DNA of 64,000 nucleotides from DYQY01 sp964643725 (lineage in GTDB: Bacteria > Margulisbacteria > Riflemargulisbacteria > GWF2-35-9 > DYQY01), in assembly GCA_964643725.1 (NCBI GenBank), contig CAZXTL010000007.1:12065-76064 (forward strand). Reading direction: 5' to 3'. How positions within the stretch are numbered: the first letter of the stretch is position 1; the number at the start of each line of letters is the position of its first letter. Below, one piece after another: positions 60,541 through 64,000 of this stretch. The translations under genes and the position numbers were made by a program. The notes beneath the pieces are model-generated. The model searched no databases and had not been told where the DNA came from. It worked only from the letters and a program-made list of their open reading frames with translations.

Positions 60541-61398
60541 TTACGATTTCATTCCTTCAGCACCAGCTACAATTTCTGTTAGTTCTGTAGTAATGGCGCT
60601 CTGTCTGGCTCTGTTATATAACAATGTTAATCTATAAATAAGATCACCAGCATTATCAGTTGCACTCTCCATAGCTGTCATTCTTGAGCCTTGTTCAGCT
60701 GTACCACTTTCTAGTAAGTATTTCTGTACCATTGCGTAAAGATATTTTTTTGCTGCAGATTCTATTAATGCAGTTGCTCCTGGCTCGAAAAGAAATTCAT
60801 TTTGTTCTGTAACTTCTATATGTTTAAAATCACTTATTTCGATTGGCAATAATTCCTCTGATTTAATATTCTGCACAACAACAGATTTAAATTCATTAAA
60901 TATAACAACAACTTTAGCGTATTCTCTTGAAGTATAAAACTCTAAAAGTCTATCAACTAATGGTTGAATTTCATCAATTGAAATTGTCTCAGACACTCCT
61001 GTAAATGAACCAACTAGATTGTATTTACTTTTTTTATAATAAACTACTGCTTTATTGCCAACAGCAAAAACATCTGATCCAGCAGGTACATCTTCATTAA
61101 CTTTTCTAAAAATATTTTGGTTAAACCCACCACAAAGACCTCTGTCTGAAGATAATACAACAAATATTGATTTACCTTCTCTAGGAGTAAAAAGATCGTT
61201 ATTTACATCCATTGTCCTGGCAATAAGATTTGCTAATAATTCACTTAAATCATCTGAATACTTTCTTAACTTATACATAAGCCCTTGATTCTTCTTAAAC
61301 TTAGCTGCGGCAACTAGTTTTAAAGCTGCAGTAATCTTCTGTGTCTTTTTAACACTTATGATTCTTCTTTTAATGTCTCTAATATTTCCTCCAGCCAT
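60541..61398 (-). CDS. atpG: F1Fo ATP synthase gamma subunit
   Basis: Central rotor shaft, 285 residues, coiled coil at both ends. N-terminal IRDIKRRIISVKKTQKITAALKLVAAAK and C-terminal SRMTAMESATDNAGDLI ... YNRARQSAITTELTEIVAGA are the conserved paired helices; SDRGLCGGFNQNI marks the middle Rossmann-like domain. Four bases downstream of atpA. Confidence 0.98.
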   Translation of the reverse strand: MAGGNIRDIKRRIISVKKTQKITAALKLVAAAKFKKNQGLMYKLRKYSDDLSELLANLIARTMDVNNDLFTPREGKSIFVVLSSDRGLCGGFNQNIFRKVNEDVPAGSDVFAVGNKAVVYYKKSKYNLVGSFTGVSETISIDEIQPLVDRLLEFYTSREYAKVVVIFNEFKSVVVQNIKSEELLPIEISDFKHIEVTEQNEFLFEPGATALIESAAKKYLYAMVQKYLLESGTAEQGSRMTAMESATDNAGDLIYRLTLLYNRARQSAITTELTEIVAGAEGMKS

Positions 61399-61402
61399 CA
61401 GC

Positions 61403-62917
61403 TTACCCCAAAAACTCCTGTTTAAATTTAAGTGTTATATCAGTAACTTGCTTTTTAATATCATCATTCATTTCCTTAGTATTATGAATCATTTCTACTA
61501 TATTTTTGGCATGAACTTCTATATATGAAAATAATTCCTTTTCAAATTCTTTTAATTTATCAACAGCTAAGTCATCAAGTAAACCAGTAGAAGCAACATA
61601 TAAAATTATTACTTGCTTTTCAATTGCCATAGGCACATATTGGTCTTGTTTTAAAACCTCCACCAATCTTTTACCTCTTTCTAACTGTGATAAAGTAGCC
61701 TTATCCAAATCTGTACCAAACTGAGAAAATGCTTCCATTTCCCTATATTGTGCAAGGTCAATTCTCAAAGAACCAGATACATTTTTCATGGCTTTAATTT
61801 GAGCCGAACCACCAACTCTAGATACAGAAATACCTACGTTAACTGCTGGTCTTACTCCAGAATTAAATAAATCTGATTCTAAGTAAATCTGACCATCTGT
61901 AATAGAGATTACGTTTGTTGGAATATATGCAGAAACGTCACCTGCTTGTGTTTCAATAATAGGTAATGCTGTAAGAGAGCCAGAACCCTTTTCATCACTG
62001 TACTTTAAAGCTCTTTCTAATAATCTTGAATGACAATAAAAAACATCACCTGGATATGCTTCTCTTCCTGGTGGTCTTCTTAATAAAAGCGACAATTGTC
62101 TATATGCTTGTGCATGTTTACTCAAATCATCATAAATAACAAGAACATGCTTGCCTTGATCCATAAAATACTCACCTATAGAGCAACCTGCATATGGAGC
62201 AATATATTGCAAAGTAGCTGAATCACTAGCAGTTGCTGAAACAACTATTGTATATTCAGTTGCCCCAAAATCTTGAAGTTTCTGATAAATCTGAGCTACT
62301 GTAGATTTCTTTTGACCAATAGCAACATATATACAAATAACATCTTTTCCTTTTTGATTAATAATTGTATCTAAAGCAATAGCTGTCTTACCTGTTTTTC
62401 TATCTCCTATAATAAGTTCTCTCTGGCCTCTACCAATTGGAATCATACTATCAATAGCTTTAATTCCAGTCTGTAATGGTTCCTTAACTGGCTGTCTATC
62501 ACAAATACCAGGAGCTATACGCTCAAGCGGACGTTGTTCTTCAAAATGAACATCACCTTTGCCATCAAGTGGCTCTCCAAGAGGAGAAACAACTCTGCCC
62601 ATAAGTCCATAACCAACAGGAATATTTACTATTTTATTAGTTCTTTTTACAAGTTCGCCTTCTTTAACAAATTTATCAGAACCTAAAATAACACAACCAA
62701 TATTATCTTCTTCTAGGTTAAGAGCCATTCCAAAAACTCCGCTTTCAAATTGAAGAAGCTCATTAGACATAACATTTTCTAAACCATATATTCTAGCTAT
62801 ATTATCCCCAACTTGGATAACGTAACCTACTTCTTTAACATCTATTGAACTAACATATCCTTGTAGTTCCTCATTTAATATTCTTCTTATTTCACCAGAC
62901 TTGATATTCAACTTCAT
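61403..62917 (-). CDS. atpA: F1Fo ATP synthase alpha subunit
   Basis: Non-catalytic nucleotide-binding subunit, 504 residues. Walker A IIGDRKTGKTAIALDTI, the VSATASDSATLQYIAPYAGC segment, LVIYDDLSKHAQAYRQLSLL and the arginine-finger region ITDGQIYLESDLFNSGVRPAVNVGISVSRVGG (quoted positions about 345-376 only in part conserved). GGGGG upstream of ATG 62917. Between atpH and atpG. Confidence 0.98.
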   Translation of the reverse strand: MKLNIKSGEIRRILNEELQGYVSSIDVKEVGYVIQVGDNIARIYGLENVMSNELLQFESGVFGMALNLEEDNIGCVILGSDKFVKEGELVKRTNKIVNIPVGYGLMGRVVSPLGEPLDGKGDVHFEEQRPLERIAPGICDRQPVKEPLQTGIKAIDSMIPIGRGQRELIIGDRKTGKTAIALDTIINQKGKDVICIYVAIGQKKSTVAQIYQKLQDFGATEYTIVVSATASDSATLQYIAPYAGCSIGEYFMDQGKHVLVIYDDLSKHAQAYRQLSLLLRRPPGREAYPGDVFYCHSRLLERALKYSDEKGSGSLTALPIIETQAGDVSAYIPTNVISITDGQIYLESDLFNSGVRPAVNVGISVSRVGGSAQIKAMKNVSGSLRIDLAQYREMEAFSQFGTDLDKATLSQLERGKRLVEVLKQDQYVPMAIEKQVIILYVASTGLLDDLAVDKLKEFEKELFSYIEVHAKNIVEMIHNTKEMNDDIKKQVTDITLKFKQEFLG

Positions 62918-62925
62918 CCCCCCCT

Positions 62926-63468
62926 TTAGTTATTTGCTTTTGTTTTTAACTTAGATTTCATTGCTCTCAATCTTCCGTTCACACTAAAATCGAGAACAAA
63001 ATCATCTTTCTTAATAATAACCCCTGCAATTATCTCAGGGTTTAATTTCTCATTTATTGCTATTTCCTGCTTAAAACGCTTCTCTAATGCTTGTTTTATA
63101 TCTTCACGCACTGAATCAGTTAAAGGATAACGCGTCTCAACTGTAACGTATCCTTTATTATAAGAACGATTCATTAATTTAACATATTCATCATAAATAT
63201 CATGTAATAAATTTAATCGTTTCCTTCTTATTAAAACAACCAATAAATTCTTAATTTCTTTAGGAAATGATATCTTTTGATCTACTTTCTCTAAAAACTC
63301 TAATCTAATATTTACATTAACTATATCGCTAATTAAAAATCTAATAACAGCGTCGTCGAAAACTTCAGAAGTAGACTTTAAATCAGCAGCTACTTCTTCG
63401 TACCTATCCCTTGGGATATTTCGAATGAAAGCATCTGCATATCTACTTACTACTTTAATGTTTATCAT
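62926..63468 (-). CDS. atpH: F1Fo ATP synthase delta subunit
   Basis: Peripheral-stalk subunit linking F1 to the b subunits. 180 residues: helical N-terminal domain (VVSRYADAFIRNI) and the C-terminal signature LNPEIIAGVIIKKDDFVLDFSVNGRL. Its start overlaps the atpF stop by one base, showing coupling. Confidence 0.95.
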   Translation of the reverse strand: MINIKVVSRYADAFIRNIPRDRYEEVAADLKSTSEVFDDAVIRFLISDIVNVNIRLEFLEKVDQKISFPKEIKNLLVVLIRRKRLNLLHDIYDEYVKLMNRSYNKGYVTVETRYPLTDSVREDIKQALEKRFKQEIAINEKLNPEIIAGVIIKKDDFVLDFSVNGRLRAMKSKLKTKANN

Positions 63469-63956
63469 TATTTAAGCTCACTTAACTCATAAATATGATC
63501 TTTAATAATTCTGTCATTATCCTCTTCTGTAATCTCTTTCTCAATTATTTTTTTAGCTATATCAATAGAAATATCAGCTATTTGATCTTTAAGCTCTTTC
63601 TTAGCTTTAAGAACTTCATCTTCTAAGTTCTTCTTACCAACTTGCAACATATTCTTAACTTTATTTTCTGTCTCATCTAGCATTTTTTGTTTTTCATTTT
63701 GAGCACTAGCTAATGTATTCTCAACAAATGTCTTAGCATCAATTTTTGCTTTTTCCATTTCTTCTTTAGCAAATTTCAAAGCTACTTCAGATTCTTTTTT
63801 CAAATTCTCTGCATTATCATATTCTAACTGAATATCATGTGCTCTTTTCTCCAAAAAATTCTTCATTGGCTTATATAAGAACTTCTTCAAAAGAAAAAGA
63901 AGCAATCCAAAATTTAACATCTGCATTATTAGCTCATAAGGATTAATCTCAACCAT
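63468..63956 (-). CDS. atpF: F1Fo ATP synthase b subunit
   Basis: 162 residues. N-terminal membrane helix (about 5-22; LIMQMLNFGLLLFLLKKFLY) with the conserved KKFLYKPM turn, then a long coiled coil of charged heptads (about 35-140). Anchors the peripheral stalk. The upstream gene, expected to be atpE, lies beyond the window; the remaining 44 bases hold only the spacer. Confidence 0.95.
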   Translation of the reverse strand: MVEINPYELIMQMLNFGLLLFLLKKFLYKPMKNFLEKRAHDIQLEYDNAENLKKESEVALKFAKEEMEKAKIDAKTFVENTLASAQNEKQKMLDETENKVKNMLQVGKKNLEDEVLKAKKELKDQIADISIDIAKKIIEKEITEEDNDRIIKDHIYELSELK

Positions 63957-64000
63957 TTAAATTCCCCTTCTTTGCCTTTAGCTGGCAAACATAAAAATAA

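Overview
The window is an AT-rich bacterial chromosome segment, densely packed with housekeeping genes. Clues to the organism: an FlhA export gate and a FliA-like sigma factor (flagellated); gmhA and a fused hldE for ADP-heptose, plus a dTDP-glucose dehydratase (probably a Gram-negative envelope with heptose-containing glycan); Fe-S type PurF with small PurL; a DUF5693 membrane protein; a BioD-like/DRTGG phosphotransacetylase-family protein; a 7TM-HD phosphodiesterase; endonuclease-type MutL. Several starts are UUG or GUG, and several genes look leaderless. This mix would suit an uncultured low-GC lineage near Cyanobacteria/Margulisbacteria or similar candidate phyla. That placement is inference only; no rRNA gene is present to test it.

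Layout. 1-2764: 3' part of accA, a hotdog thioesterase, tRNA-Leu(CAA) and rho. 2779-5629 (minus): a tightly coupled operon of a DUF2344 protein, a GAF/PAS kinase-like sensor with degenerate catalytic motifs, an RsbW-like ATPase and a 57-residue four-cysteine protein. 5959-9851: a DRTGG protein and uvrA. 9852-14391: an accessory island with a multibranched palindromic element, a DUF1016-staphylococcal nuclease fusion, an ORF6N protein and its fragment, a frameshifted unknown gene next to a C5 cytosine methyltransferase, and a 600-base gene-poor stretch rich in RNA-like hairpins. 14392-36929: a long, mostly plus-strand series (AIM24 family, hpf, secA, prfB, DUF5693, murA, 7TM-HD, ybeY, CNNM/CBS, pyrG, mutL, topA, a microprotein, panC, flavoprotein, prfC), with yajQ opposite. 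36966-42120: mixed orientation (LacI regulator, small unknown genes, gmhA, tadA, tRNA-Val and tRNA-Glu, hldE).

42137-42964 is an 830-base gene-free tract. It contains a convincing XerCD dif site with 11-6-11 architecture at 42757-42784. To the left most genes read rightwards and to the right nearly all read leftwards, as expected where two replication forks meet, so I read this window as the replication terminus.

42965-64000: gpmI (plus), then minus-strand blocks: serC-pfkA-gpmA-xth-rarA; tRNA-Arg(CCU); rfbB-nadD-purL-purF; flhA, an unknown gene and a FliA-like sigma factor; and atpF-H-A-G-D-C of the F1Fo ATP synthase. The main themes are central glycolysis, purine and NAD synthesis, envelope precursors, protein export and translation termination/hibernation, DNA repair and energy conservation.
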